DNA of 20,917 bases, from NCBI GenBank assembly GCA_025996895.1, contig BNTW01000050.1:1-20917 (forward strand), read 5' to 3'. A program made the translations under genes and the position numbers. Of this stretch, positions 1 through 7,079 are shown one piece after another. Origin of the DNA: Bacteroidia bacterium. GTDB taxonomy: Bacteria > Bacteroidota > Bacteroidia > Bacteroidales > Azobacteroidaceae. A model generated the notes under the pieces. The model saw only the letters and a program-made list of their open reading frames with translations. It did no database searches and was not told where the DNA came from. Each line of letters starts with the position of its first letter. Position 1 is the first letter of the stretch.

Positions 1-1
1 T

Positions 2-142
2 TTGATTGCAAGTAATCTCGTGTTCAACGGTACAGGCGGTTGGCAATTGCAAGATTCGCTGTTGATGGCGGGGAATACAGGAGGCGGTGCAATTTATTTT
101 TATAATGGTGATCTGAATTTTGGCGGATATTTTTTACATTGA
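2..142 (+). pseudogene. Fragment of secreted repeat protein (plus strand), cut at an inverted junction
   Basis: A 46-codon stretch, open from the window edge, ends in TGA at 140-142. It contains NLVFNGTGGWQLQDSLL and then IYFYNGDLNFGGY. These match the oppositely oriented protein next door (PLTFQSSGDNGGWDLQDSLV and RIYFGRGHLNLNGQY), and the DNA shares TTGCAAGATTCG. It is therefore a piece of a paralogous repeat unit lying on the other strand. Homology stops at about 130-140, where the minus-strand gene's homology begins. The TGA follows the join and is unlikely to be a natural end. Function is unknown beyond the family's surface or secreted character. The rest of this gene lies outside the window. 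Confidence 0.6.
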
Positions 143-1067
143 CTACCGCACCGGAAGCCATCGTAATTGTGCGCTGCGTTCCCAAAGTATCGGAAGACAG
201 GTAAGTCAGTCCTCCGCAGGCGTCTTTGGTACCTAAGTATTTGTTAATGGTAATACCGGCTTTAGAAAGTATATAATTACCATCGGTCAAATAAAGTAAG
301 CTATCGGTAATAACTGTTCCCGCTCCGTCCGTACCGGTTTTAATCCTTCCGCCCGGACTGGTTAGATAGGTAATCTTATTATATGTTCCATACGTAATAC
401 TTTCATTGCAGGGTAAGTCTATAAATTCGATATTATAACAGGTATCCGAGGGTTTCACGTTAATTCCATATTTGTCCGCCCTCACCCGGATTAACGAATT
501 TTGAGATTGTGTATCTGTCAGGGGTTGCCCTCCCCGATACCAGAATCCTTGATGGAAGTCATTATTATTGTTAGCAAACAGTTCTATCGTTGAATTAGCG
601 ATATTGAGGGTACGTGAATTGTACCAGCCATTTGTCGGATCATCTTCAGAAGCATCAAATACATAACACGAAACATATTGTCCATTCAAGTTCAAATGAC
701 CTCGGCCAAAATATATTCTGTCATTATTAGCACTTGTAGTTGCTGTTCTGTAGGGATCATTCACGTTATTCTGGATTACTAACGAATCTTGCAAGTCCCA
801 CCCGCCGTTATCACCGCTACTTTGGAAAGTTAAGGGATGTTGAAAGCGAACACCGTTTGTAGTGATTTTTTCGTGGGGTCGATTGCTTGCCATTACGGTG
901 GACATTACACTATTGGTCATGCCTCGTTGAAATTCCAACGACCCGTTTATTTCCAATCTAGCATCGTCACCTTTTAAAGTGGGTGCAGGTTTGGTTCCCT
1001 TCCATGTCATACTGTCGCAATAACCTCCTTGATCCAAAGTAACCGTATAACTCGAATTAGTGGAAAT
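24..1067 (-). pseudogene. C-terminal part of broken secreted YYW-repeat protein
   Basis: This open frame continues, without a frame shift, the gene whose N-terminal part lies at 1068-2351. Only the TAG at 1068-1070 separates them. A TTG at 1035-1037 could be read as a start, but the frame is open back to the TAG (ISTNSSYTVTLDQGGYCDSMTW), so I treat it as the interior of one protein. The content is beta-rich, Asn/Thr/Ser/Gly-rich, and follows the second repeat unit: QDSL, then TYNKITYL, TVITDSLLYL, INKYLGTKDACGGL, TQRTITMASGAVVNVKNIR. These align stepwise with the first unit (TFNKITYA, TIVTDSLLLH, VNKYLLAKSAVCGGL, TQRTLTYGGTPADIKLENVR). Homology to the family ends at about 123, and residues after KNIR come from reading backwards through the plus-strand fragment. 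The stop at 24-26 is thus artificial. Confidence 0.6.
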
Positions 1068-2351
1068 CTAACCATTGTCAAAAATTACGTTATCTAAAGG
1101 CGTAGGAATACAACCGCTGCCGGGCGTTCCTCCCGATTCGTCAGCCCAATGGTTCTTATCCGTCCAATTACCTGTTCCACCTACCCAATACCAGGTATGT
1201 CCTGAGCCGGGAAGAAAATTCCACCCACTGTTTCCGCCGTAATCACTACCGTTGGTAACCGGATAGGGTGTACCACTACCGGTAATCGCTATATTACTTA
1301 TCCGCACATTTTCCAGTTTAATATCTGCCGGAGTTCCTCCGTATGTCAATGTCCGTTGCGTCGTATAATTATTGGTTTTCAAGTCTATCAATCCGCCGCA
1401 GACAGCAGATTTAGCCAATAAATATTTGTTGACAGTAACATTGTTATTAAATTGATAAGGCCCGAAAGCATGAAGCAGCAAACTGTCTGTAACAATTGTG
1501 CCGCCGTTAGCCAAAAATCCTGATCCAGCCGCATAAGTTATTTTATTGAAAGTCCCTCGATTGATATGATGACCACTTCCTTCGCTGACCATATTCAGAT
1601 TATAATATTTATCGGTTGCATGAACGGTTGAAAAAATATTATTTGACGAATTACCATGAACATTAATCGTCGAATTGGCTGATGCTGTTCCGGATAGAAC
1701 AACTGACGAGTTATATGTCCACGTTGAAACATTAATAATTGTATTCTTTATGCTGATTTGAGCAGAATTATTGACAGTAATGCTATTGTTTTTAACGGTA
1801 ATATTATCTAAAATAAGCATACCATTATTATTAACGATAATATTAGAACCATAATAACCTTGATTGAAATTATCCAAAAAAGTCCAAGAACCGTTTCCGT
1901 TAAAATTAACAGGAGATGATATTTCTACTCCACTCCATTGAATGGTTTCACCTGCATTCGGAGAAGTAAAGTTAATAGGACCTCCATAGGAGTAAGCGAT
2001 CGTCATTCCTGCTTGCAACTGGAGAGAGCCGTTAATGGTTAAGCCATTATTTACATTTAAATAAGGCACAACGGTACAGCCATCAAAGATAAGGTCTTTA
2101 CATGCAGCCCCTCCCGTAGGCATACTAACGTTTCTACTGATGGTCGTGAATCCGGAATTTGCATTAAAATACACATTGTCATTGATGGTGGGTAGCTGTG
2201 TCATATCCTGTCCTCCTCCAGAGGTAGAAGAAAAATGGGATATCTCCCATGTACCGCCGCCGCCGATCCAGTAATAATCGGTGGCGGAAAGCTTCGCTAC
2301 ACTCGAAGCCAGAAGAAAAATCGCTAAAAATAAAAATTTAATTGTTCGCAT
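1068..2351 (-). pseudogene. N-terminal part of secreted YYW-repeat surface protein, ended by in-frame TAG
   Basis: 427 codons from ATG at 2351. Residues 1-23 form a signal peptide (charged MRTIK, then LFLAIFLLASSVA, likely cut near LSA-T). The first repeat unit opens with DYYWIGGGGTW at about 25, followed by LPTINDNVYF and an Asn/Ser-rich beta-solenoid-like stretch. A second unit opens at 386-427 with TWYWVGGTGNWTDKNHW and CIPTPLDNVIFDNG. Such YYW-GG-G-W-HW / PTP-DNVIFD units are familiar from large secreted, often T9SS-exported, Bacteroidota surface proteins. Exact function is unknown, and cell-surface or adhesin-like is inference. The TAG interrupts the protein in mid-unit and the frame carries on below 1068, so the intact product would be larger. 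A heptamer repeat array lies in its 5' leader; I saw no clear promoter. Confidence 0.65.
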
Positions 2352-2361
2352 ACTTTTTTTT

Positions 2362-2403
2362 GAGTTATGAGTTATGAATTATGAGTTATGAGTTGAGAAT
2401 GAC
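2362..2403. repeat. Heptamer tandem array A (GAGTTAT)
   Basis: Six consecutive 7-bp units: GAGTTAT, GAGTTAT, GAATTAT, GAGTTAT, GAGTTGA, GAATGAC. The array starts 11 bp upstream of the start codon of the repeat protein. Read on the minus strand the unit ATAACTC contains TAA in one phase, so it could not be carried inside an open frame of that gene. Confidence 0.8.
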
Positions 2404-2438
2404 CCCACCCCAGCCCTCCCCTGAAGGGGAGGGAGTGG
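2402..2438. repeat. GC-rich palindromic repeat, copy a
   Basis: The core at 2414-2433 is a perfect 9-bp inverted repeat, CCCTCCCCT and AGGGGAGGG, separated by GA. A CCCCACCCCAG flank precedes it. The reverse complement reads C-tract, TTCAG, G-tract, CTGGGG, matching copies b, c and d. It directly abuts heptamer array A. Confidence 0.7.
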
Positions 2439-2465
2439 CAGCGCACAATTTAGCAAGGGCTTTTT

Positions 2466-2490
2466 CTCCCCCTTTAGGGGGCTGGGGGGA
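2466..2490. repeat. GC-rich palindromic repeat, copy b
   Basis: CTCCCCC, TTTA, GGGGG and CTGGGGGG follow in order: a palindrome CCCCCTTTAGGGGG with an added G-tract. It has the same orientation as copy d (6325-6353) and the opposite orientation to copies a and c. Confidence 0.75.
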
Positions 2491-2492
2491 AA

Positions 2493-2523
2493 CAGGGGAT
2501 TGCGGGTCAAGCCCGCAATGACA
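2493..2523. repeat. Palindromic element (GCGGGTCAAGCCCGC core), intergenic copy
   Basis: 31 bp with inverted arms ATTGCGGG and CCCGCAAT around TCAAG. It is identical over its full 31 bp to the copy inside the TolC-like gene (8642-8672) and is the reverse complement of the copy inside a permease gene (4687-4715). This copy lies in the gene-free stretch between two transcription units. Confidence 0.85.
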
Positions 2524-2600
2524 CAATAATTGCCGCCTTCGCAATAACGGAGGCCGGGAATGTTGCGTATTAAAAATAAATTTTGTATATTACGCGCGTG

Positions 2601-2634
2601 AGAAAAAAGACGCGTTACAGGGCACATAACGCGT
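2601..2634 (-). terminator. Probable intrinsic terminator of the efflux operon
   Basis: A perfect 8-bp inverted repeat, ACGCGTTA at 2610-2617 and TAACGCGT at 2627-2634, surrounds a 9-nt loop. On the minus strand the stem is followed by CTTTTTTCTC, a T-rich tract in the position expected for Rho-independent termination. It lies about 170 bp past the last operon gene. The plus strand has a weaker T-run (GAATTTTTG), so bidirectional use is possible. Confidence 0.55.
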
Positions 2635-2807
2635 GAATTTTTGTTAAACCGCCAGGTGAGTAATGTGTGTGTGTAACAAATTTTTAGTAAATAAAACAAA
2701 TATTTCTACATGTTTTACAACATAAAAATGTATTTTTTTAAGAATTGTTCGCATCACTAATTGTTACGGGAGTGAGAATAGCAAAGAGCGTGCCAAAATC
2801 GAAAATC

Positions 2808-3914
2808 TTAATTTGTTTTTCGATAACTCATGACCGCCCACCCGCAAAAGAACAGCGCGAAGAGTGACAAGGCCAGCAGTTGTTTGCCCAAATCCATGAT
2901 GTGGCTGCCTTTCAGGTAAATCATACGCATGGCTTCGACAAAATAGCGCAACGGATTGAACAGGGTAACGGTTTGCGCCCAATCGGGCATGCTCGCGATA
3001 GGTGTGAAAAGTCCGCTGAGCAAAATCATGATAATCATAAAAAAGAACATCATAAACATCGCTTGCTGAACGGTCGAGGAATAATTGGACAAAACCAAGC
3101 CCAGCCCCGATACAACAAAGATATATATCAAAGCGATAAAATAGATCGCTATGAGGTTTCCGGCGGGAATTAATCCATAAACCAGCCATGCCAAAAGCAT
3201 ATACATCGTCAGAATGATAAAGCCTAAAATCCAGTTGGGTATCAATTTGGAAAGGATAAAAGTCGTTTTTTTGACCGGTGTCACGTTGATTTGTTCAATC
3301 GTACCGGTTTCTTTTTCACTTACGATACTCAATGCCGGCAAAAATCCGCAAATAATCGTTAATAACATCACCAGCAAGGCAGGAATCATAAATATTTTGT
3401 AATCGCCGTAGGGGTTGAAGAGTTGAGAGTTGAGAATGGAGAGTGAAGGATGAGAGTAAGTTACAGGCAGGGTTTCGGTGCGGATTTCGTCGGCAAAATC
3501 GCGGATAATGCTTGTCATATAACCGGAACCGATGCCGCCTTTCATCGTATTGACGGCATTGGAAGCGATATACACTTTTGCTCGGTTTTGCGTGAGCAGT
3601 TGTTTTTCAAAATCGGACGGAAATTCCAAAATAATATCGACTTTTCCGGCTTCTACGTTGCTCAAAGCGTTTTCGTAGGTGTCTGTCCAAACGGTTAGAC
3701 GGAAATAAGTCGAGGCGGCGATTTTTTCCGTCAGCCGGCGCGAATACGTGCTGTGGTCTTTATCGACTACGGCCACCTGAATATGCGTGATTTCCTGATT
3801 GGCCGCCCAAGGAAAAACCAGGATTGCCATCAGAGGCAGTGCGATCAATATTTTGGGAATAAAAGAGTTGCGCGCAATCTGCTTAAATTCTTTTTGTATC
3901 AAATATTTTAACAT
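2808..3914 (-). CDS. ABC-2 type transporter permease (YhhJ/YbhR-like), last gene of operon
   Basis: 368 residues, the usual size for this family. One hydrophobic segment near residues 19-36 is followed by a large extracytoplasmic domain (about 40-170). Then come roughly five membrane segments from about 174 to the end, with the family landmark VSEKETGTIEQINVTPVKK before the second. It should be the membrane half of an efflux ABC transporter, paired with the permease encoded just upstream. Its ATG shares one base with the upstream stop (TGATG), indicating translational coupling. Residues about 152-168 (around HPSLSILNSQLFN) are encoded by heptamer array E and look like an in-frame insertion in the extracytoplasmic domain. 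The substrate cannot be told from sequence. Confidence 0.9.
   Translation of the reverse strand: MLKYLIQKEFKQIARNSFIPKILIALPLMAILVFPWAANQEITHIQVAVVDKDHSTYSRRLTEKIAASTYFRLTVWTDTYENALSNVEAGKVDIILEFPSDFEKQLLTQNRAKVYIASNAVNTMKGGIGSGYMTSIIRDFADEIRTETLPVTYSHPSLSILNSQLFNPYGDYKIFMIPALLVMLLTIICGFLPALSIVSEKETGTIEQINVTPVKKTTFILSKLIPNWILGFIILTMYMLLAWLVYGLIPAGNLIAIYFIALIYIFVVSGLGLVLSNYSSTVQQAMFMMFFFMIIMILLSGLFTPIASMPDWAQTVTLFNPLRYFVEAMRMIYLKGSHIMDLGKQLLALSLFALFFCGWAVMSYRKTN
3413..3460. repeat. Heptamer tandem array E (GAGTTGA) inside a permease gene
   Basis: Units from 3413: GGTTGAA, GAGTTGA, GAGTTGA, GAATGGA, GAGTGAA, GGATGAG, AGTAAG. On the coding (minus) strand the unit TCAACTC is stop-free in every phase (STLNSQL), so the array can be translated through. 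It encodes part of the extracytoplasmic domain of the permease. Confidence 0.75.
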
Positions 3915-5050
3915 CAGGCTAATCGTGTTTTAAAATTTTTCAAACTGATGGTGAGAATGGCTATGAACATGCCGATCAATACGGCCATTTCCGTCAGGAT
4001 ATAACGGACGCTCGCGCCTTCAATCATGATTTTTCGGACGCCGGAAATATACCAGCGGGCAGGAACGATACACGAAAACCACTGCAAAGCTTTCGGCATA
4101 CTTTCAATCGGGAATAGCATACCCGACAAAATCATAATCGGCATCATCAAGCCCATGCCGGAGGCCAGCAAGGCCGCCATTTGCGTATTGACCAGCGTCG
4201 AAATCAACAAGCCGAGCGACAGGGCGACCAAAATGAAAATCAACGAAAATACATTGAGCCAGACCAAGTTACCGGCAATCGGAACGCGAAGCACATACAC
4301 CGATATCAGCAAAATGATAATCAGATTGACCCACGAAAGGATAAAATAGGGCGTCATTTTGGCGACAATGATGTAAACCGGCTTGACGGGCGAGGCCAAT
4401 AATACCTCCATCGTACCGGTTTCTTTTTCGCGGACGATGGCGATAGAGGTCATCATGGCGCAAATCAGGATAAAAATCAAACCCATGAGGCCGGGAACAA
4501 AGTTGTAGGAGCTGCGCATACTGGGGTTGTAGAGCATTTGCACTTCGGGTATAATCATCAGTGGGATGGACTGTTGCTGCATCAATTCCTGCTGATAACC
4601 GGAAATAATATTGGAAGCGTAAGCCGTTGCGACCGTTCCCTGATTGGGGTCGGAAGCATCTGCAATCAACTGAATACTTGCAGCGTTGTCATTGCGGGCT
4701 TGACCCGCAATCCCCGCGGTATGATACAAATTGCCGGCAAAATTTTCGCTGAAAACGACTGCAAACCCAATTTCGCCTTTCTTGAATAAATCGTCGATTT
4801 CGCCGGGACTTTGCAAAATACGGATAATATCAAAATATTCGCCTGCGCCCAGCCGCTGGATAATTTGCCGGGTAGAAGTATCGTGCGAAGGGTCATAAAT
4901 CGCTGTTTTTACGTGTTTTACGTCCGTACTGACCGCAAAACCAATAATCAGGATTTGCGCCACCGGAATACCGATAATCAGCAACATCGTGCGTATATCG
5001 CGGAAAATATGATAAAACTCTTTTTTTATAAATGCGAAAAATTGTTTCAT
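3914..5050 (-). CDS. ABC-2 type transporter permease (YbhS-like)
   Basis: 378 residues from ATG at 5050 (MKQFFAFIKKEFYHIFRD). The frame can be extended to a TTG at 5068, but those codons are heptamer repeat and I reject that start. Membrane segment at 22-40, an extracytoplasmic domain including IQLIADASDPNQG, then five membrane segments. VREKETGTMEVLLASPVKP is the family landmark before the second of these. Partner of the permease downstream, driven by the two ATPases upstream. Residues about 113-122 (GIAGQARND) come from an inserted palindromic element just before the conserved IQLIADASD, which lengthens a loop without breaking the frame. The start codon lies in heptamer array B, 14 nt after the ATPase 2 stop. 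Confidence 0.9.
   Translation of the reverse strand: MKQFFAFIKKEFYHIFRDIRTMLLIIGIPVAQILIIGFAVSTDVKHVKTAIYDPSHDTSTRQIIQRLGAGEYFDIIRILQSPGEIDDLFKKGEIGFAVVFSENFAGNLYHTAGIAGQARNDNAASIQLIADASDPNQGTVATAYASNIISGYQQELMQQQSIPLMIIPEVQMLYNPSMRSSYNFVPGLMGLIFILICAMMTSIAIVREKETGTMEVLLASPVKPVYIIVAKMTPYFILSWVNLIIILLISVYVLRVPIAGNLVWLNVFSLIFILVALSLGLLISTLVNTQMAALLASGMGLMMPIMILSGMLFPIESMPKALQWFSCIVPARWYISGVRKIMIEGASVRYILTEMAVLIGMFIAILTISLKNFKTRLA
4687..4715. repeat. Palindromic element inside permease gene
   Basis: Reverse-complement copy of the element at 2493-2523 and 8642-8672: TGTCATTGCGGGC, TTGA, CCCGCAATCCCC. In the permease frame it reads as GIAGQARND. In the TolC-like gene the opposite strand is read as VIAGLTRNP. 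Confidence 0.85.
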
Positions 5051-5078
5051 TTCATTTTCAATTTTCAACTTTCAATTC
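5044..5078. repeat. Heptamer tandem array B (TCAATTT/TCAACTT) at ATPase 2 / permease junction
   Basis: Units GTTTCAT, TTCATTT, TCAATTT, TCAACTT, TCAATTC. On the minus strand the array supplies both the TGA stop of ATPase 2 (5065-5067) and the ATGAAA start region of the permease. Confidence 0.7.
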
Positions 5079-5865
5079 TTGTCGCTTTTCTTGCCAATTT
5101 TGTAAAAACTTCGTCCATATTTTCTGCGTGAAATTGCGCTCGCAGGTTGGCCGGCGTGTCGAGTGCGTCGATCCGGCCATCGACCATGATGGAAACGCGC
5201 CGGCAATATTCGGCTTCGTCCATATAGTGTGTGGTTACGAAAACGGTGATACCGCGTTCGGCCGCCTCATAAATCATTTTCCAGAATTGACGGCGGGTGA
5301 TAGGGTCGACACCGCCGGTCGGCTCGTCCAGAAAGACAATTTGTGGCTCGTGGAAAATTGCGACCGAAAACGACAGTTTTTGTTTCCAGCCGAGTGGCAG
5401 TTTTTTGACCAATGTATTTGCTTCGGCCGTCAAACCGAGTTTCGACAGTGTTTCGTCGATTTTCGGAAGAATCAAATTCTCTTTTACTCCGTAGATTCCG
5501 GCAAAAAGGCGCATGTTTTCTTTCACGGTCAGGTCTTCGTACAACGAAAACTTTTGACTCATATAGCCGATGTTTTTTTTCACTTGTTCGGGTTGGCGAG
5601 CGATGTCGTAACCGGCCACAAATCCCTGTCCGGCAGTGGGTTTGCTCAATCCACAAAGCATGCGCATAGCAGTTGTTTTGCCCGCGCCGTTCGCGCCGAG
5701 AAAACCGAAAATCTCGCCTTTTTCCACCGAAAAACTGATGTGATCAACGGCGGTGAAATTACCGAAGCACTTGGTGAGATCGATGGTCTCGATAACCCCC
5801 CCCCGCCCCCCTAAAGGGGGAGTTGGAGTGTACGGCTTTTCAATATTTGTATTTATCTCTAACAT
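5065..5865 (-). CDS. ABC transporter ATP-binding protein 2 (second half of YbhF-like pair)
   Basis: 266 residues. Walker A GANGAGKT (57-64), Q-loop region YMSQKFSLYEDLT (101-113), a non-canonical signature LPLGW (156-160) instead of LSGGQ, Walker B IVFLDEP (176-182), and an intact H-loop TTHYMDEA (H213). It energises export by the two ABC-2 permeases downstream. The conserved ATPase fold starts at about residue 24 (VIETIDLTKCFG). Residues about 13-24 (TPTPPLGGRGG) are translated from GC-palindrome copy c, so the N-terminus is a repeat-derived extension. A GTG or ATT just after it could be an alternative start. The stop falls in heptamer array B. The ATG overlaps the end of the DUF559 gene by 7 nt. 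The degenerate signature fits an asymmetric heterodimer with ATPase 1. Confidence 0.9.
   Translation of the reverse strand: MLEINTNIEKPYTPTPPLGGRGGVIETIDLTKCFGNFTAVDHISFSVEKGEIFGFLGANGAGKTTAMRMLCGLSKPTAGQGFVAGYDIARQPEQVKKNIGYMSQKFSLYEDLTVKENMRLFAGIYGVKENLILPKIDETLSKLGLTAEANTLVKKLPLGWKQKLSFSVAIFHEPQIVFLDEPTGGVDPITRRQFWKMIYEAAERGITVFVTTHYMDEAEYCRRVSIMVDGRIDALDTPANLRAQFHAENMDEVFTKLARKATRIES
5796..5828. repeat. GC-rich palindromic repeat, copy c (in ATPase 2 N-terminus)
   Basis: A C-tract of nine, G, CCCCCC, TAAA, GGGGG, AGTTGGAG. The reverse complement, CTCCAACTCCCCC then TTTAGGGGGG, aligns with copy d (CTCCAAAGCCCCC then TTCAGGGGG), so copies c and d are inverted relative to each other. They lie on either side of the DUF559 gene. 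Confidence 0.8.
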
Positions 5866-6278
5866 AAATATGATGTTGAGGGTAATTCTTTATTAATTTT
5901 TTCTAATACTTCTTCGATATGATTGATTACTTGGTCGTTTGTGAAATGCAATATTTTCAGACCTAAATCTTCTAATTCTACGTCTCTTGCTCTATCATAT
6001 TGATATTGTTCGGGAATATCATGATATTTTCCGTCTACTTCTATAACTAATTTGGCCTTATTGCAATAAAAATCGGCAATAAAATATTTTATGGGATGTT
6101 GTTGCCTGAAAAGAAATCCTTTCTGTTTATTATTTGATAAATGTTTCCATAATAGATTTTCAGCCTCAGTAGGTGTTCTTCGATTACTTTTCGCATATTC
6201 AAAAAGAATACGAGGTGCATCATAATGCATACCAACAAATCCAATGTCTGAATATTTGTTACTCTTATTTTTTATCAT
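5859..6278 (-). CDS. DUF559 (Vsr-like, PD-(D/E)XK) endonuclease domain protein
   Basis: 139 residues. The recognisable core is RTPTEAENLLWKHL (34-47), FLFRQQHPI (55-63), then FIADFYCNKAKLVIEVDG (66-83) with D69, E80 and D82 as likely metal-binding residues, and LGLKILHFTNDQVINHIEEVL. This is the DUF559 family of small nucleases related to very-short-patch-repair endonucleases. Cellular role and target are unknown. It sits between two ATPase genes that normally adjoin and has no logical role in efflux. Its 3' end overlaps the ATPase 2 start by 7 nt. Inverted copies of a GC-rich palindrome flank it on both sides. I read it as a later insertion into the operon; whether it is mobile is inference. 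Confidence 0.85.
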   Translation of the reverse strand: MIKNKSNKYSDIGFVGMHYDAPRILFEYAKSNRRTPTEAENLLWKHLSNNKQKGFLFRQQHPIKYFIADFYCNKAKLVIEVDGKYHDIPEQYQYDRARDVELEDLGLKILHFTNDQVINHIEEVLEKINKELPSTSYLC

Positions 6279-6324
6279 AATTTTTATATTTTTATTTGAT
6301 TTACAAATAATGCAAATGGTGCGT

Positions 6325-6353
6325 CTCCAAAGCCCCCTTCAGGGGGTTGGGGG
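6325..6353. repeat. GC-rich palindromic repeat, copy d (ATPase 1 C-terminus)
   Basis: CTCCAAAGCCCCC, TTCA, GGGGGTTGGGGGC. The last codons and the TGA stop of ATPase 1 (MPPTP, stop at 6339-6341) are read from it. Together with copy c it brackets the DUF559 gene in inverted orientation. Confidence 0.8.
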
Positions 6354-7079
6354 CATTAGATTAATAAAACATTCTTCGAGAGCTTGTCCGGGCGTTCGCG
6401 CCGTAGAATTTTTGTTGCCGAAACGGTTTATGATTTGTTGCGGCGTGTCGATGGTCATGATGCGTCCCTGCTGAATGAGCGCGATACGGTCACAACGCAT
6501 GGCCTCGTCCATGTAGGGCGTAGAAACCAAAATCGTGATACCTTCGTGTTTCAGGTTTTTGAGCATTTCCCAAAATTCTTTTCGCGAAACGGGGTCGACA
6601 CCGGTGGTCGGCTCATCCAGAAACAACACGGCCGGTTTGTGGATGAGGGCGCACGACAAAGCGAGTTTCTGCTTCATTCCGCCCGACAGTTTTCCGGCAC
6701 GGCGCGTCTTGAATGGCTCGATTTGGCTGTAAATCGGAGCGATGAGCGAATAGTTTTCTTCGATCGTCGTGTTGAAAATCGTCGCGAAGAAATTCAAATT
6801 TTCTTCGACCGACAAATCGGAATAAAGCGAAAACCGTCCCGGCATGTAACCGATGTGCTTCCGCAACTCCTTAAAATCTTTCACAACCTCTAAAGCATCG
6901 ACTGTTGCCGTACCCGAATCGGCTAATAATAAAGAAGTTAGAATCCTGAACAGCGTCGTTTTGCCTGCGCCATCGGGACCAATCAATCCGAAAATCTCGC
7001 CTTGTTCCACCGTCAAAGAAACATCTTGTAGCGCACGAACTTCTTTATAGGATTTATCAATATGTTGAATCTCAATCAT
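6339..7079 (-). CDS. ABC transporter ATP-binding protein 1 (first half of YbhF-like pair)
   Basis: 246 residues. Walker A GPDGAGKT (34-41), YMPGRFSLYSDLS (78-90), canonical signature LSGGM (131-135), Walker B VLFLDEP (151-157) and D-loop GVDP. The H-loop histidine is replaced by proline (STPYMDEA, P188). ATPase 2 has the histidine but a degenerate signature, so pairing them gives one consensus and one degenerate ATP site. In E. coli YbhF the two halves are fused in one chain; here they are separate and split by a nuclease gene. The start overlaps the HlyD stop by 8 nt (ATGATTGA), a coupling arrangement. The final residues MPPTP come from a GC-rich palindrome, so the native C-terminus was probably different. 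Confidence 0.9.
   Translation of the reverse strand: MIEIQHIDKSYKEVRALQDVSLTVEQGEIFGLIGPDGAGKTTLFRILTSLLLADSGTATVDALEVVKDFKELRKHIGYMPGRFSLYSDLSVEENLNFFATIFNTTIEENYSLIAPIYSQIEPFKTRRAGKLSGGMKQKLALSCALIHKPAVLFLDEPTTGVDPVSRKEFWEMLKNLKHEGITILVSTPYMDEAMRCDRIALIQQGRIMTIDTPQQIINRFGNKNSTARTPGQALEECFINLMPPTP

Larger units (their letters stand above)
2352..2807. other. Gene-free, repeat-packed intergenic region
   Basis: In order it holds heptamer array A, GC-palindrome copies a and b, the 31-bp palindromic element, a weaker inverted pair (ATTGC at 2529-2533 and GCAAT at 2541-2545), and the terminator stem at 2610-2634. The rest (2635-2807) is AT-rich and includes a short GT run near 2665 (GTGTGTGTGT). 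I found no TAnnTTTG promoter facing either neighbour. An open frame across 2379-2699 is built from the repeats and does not look like a protein. Confidence 0.6.

Noticed and set aside
1035..1067. Independent gene starting at TTG 1037
   Set aside because: The frame is open and family-like upstream to the TAG, so the segment is the continuation of the same broken gene.
2379..2699. 106-codon minus-strand open frame
   Set aside because: It is made of the 31-bp palindromic element (VIAGLTRNP) and two GC-rich palindromes plus terminator sequence; no protein-like core and no promoter.
5051..5068. TTG start giving the permease six extra residues
   Set aside because: These codons are heptamer repeat overlapping the ATPase 2 stop; ATG at 5050 begins the conserved MKQFFAFIKKEF.
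5032..5814. Long plus-strand open frame across ATPase 2
   Set aside because: Antisense shadow of a clear ABC ATPase; low-complexity His/Phe/Arg-rich translation without a domain. The same applies to antisense frames at 6384-6893, 10496-11299 and 11399-11821.
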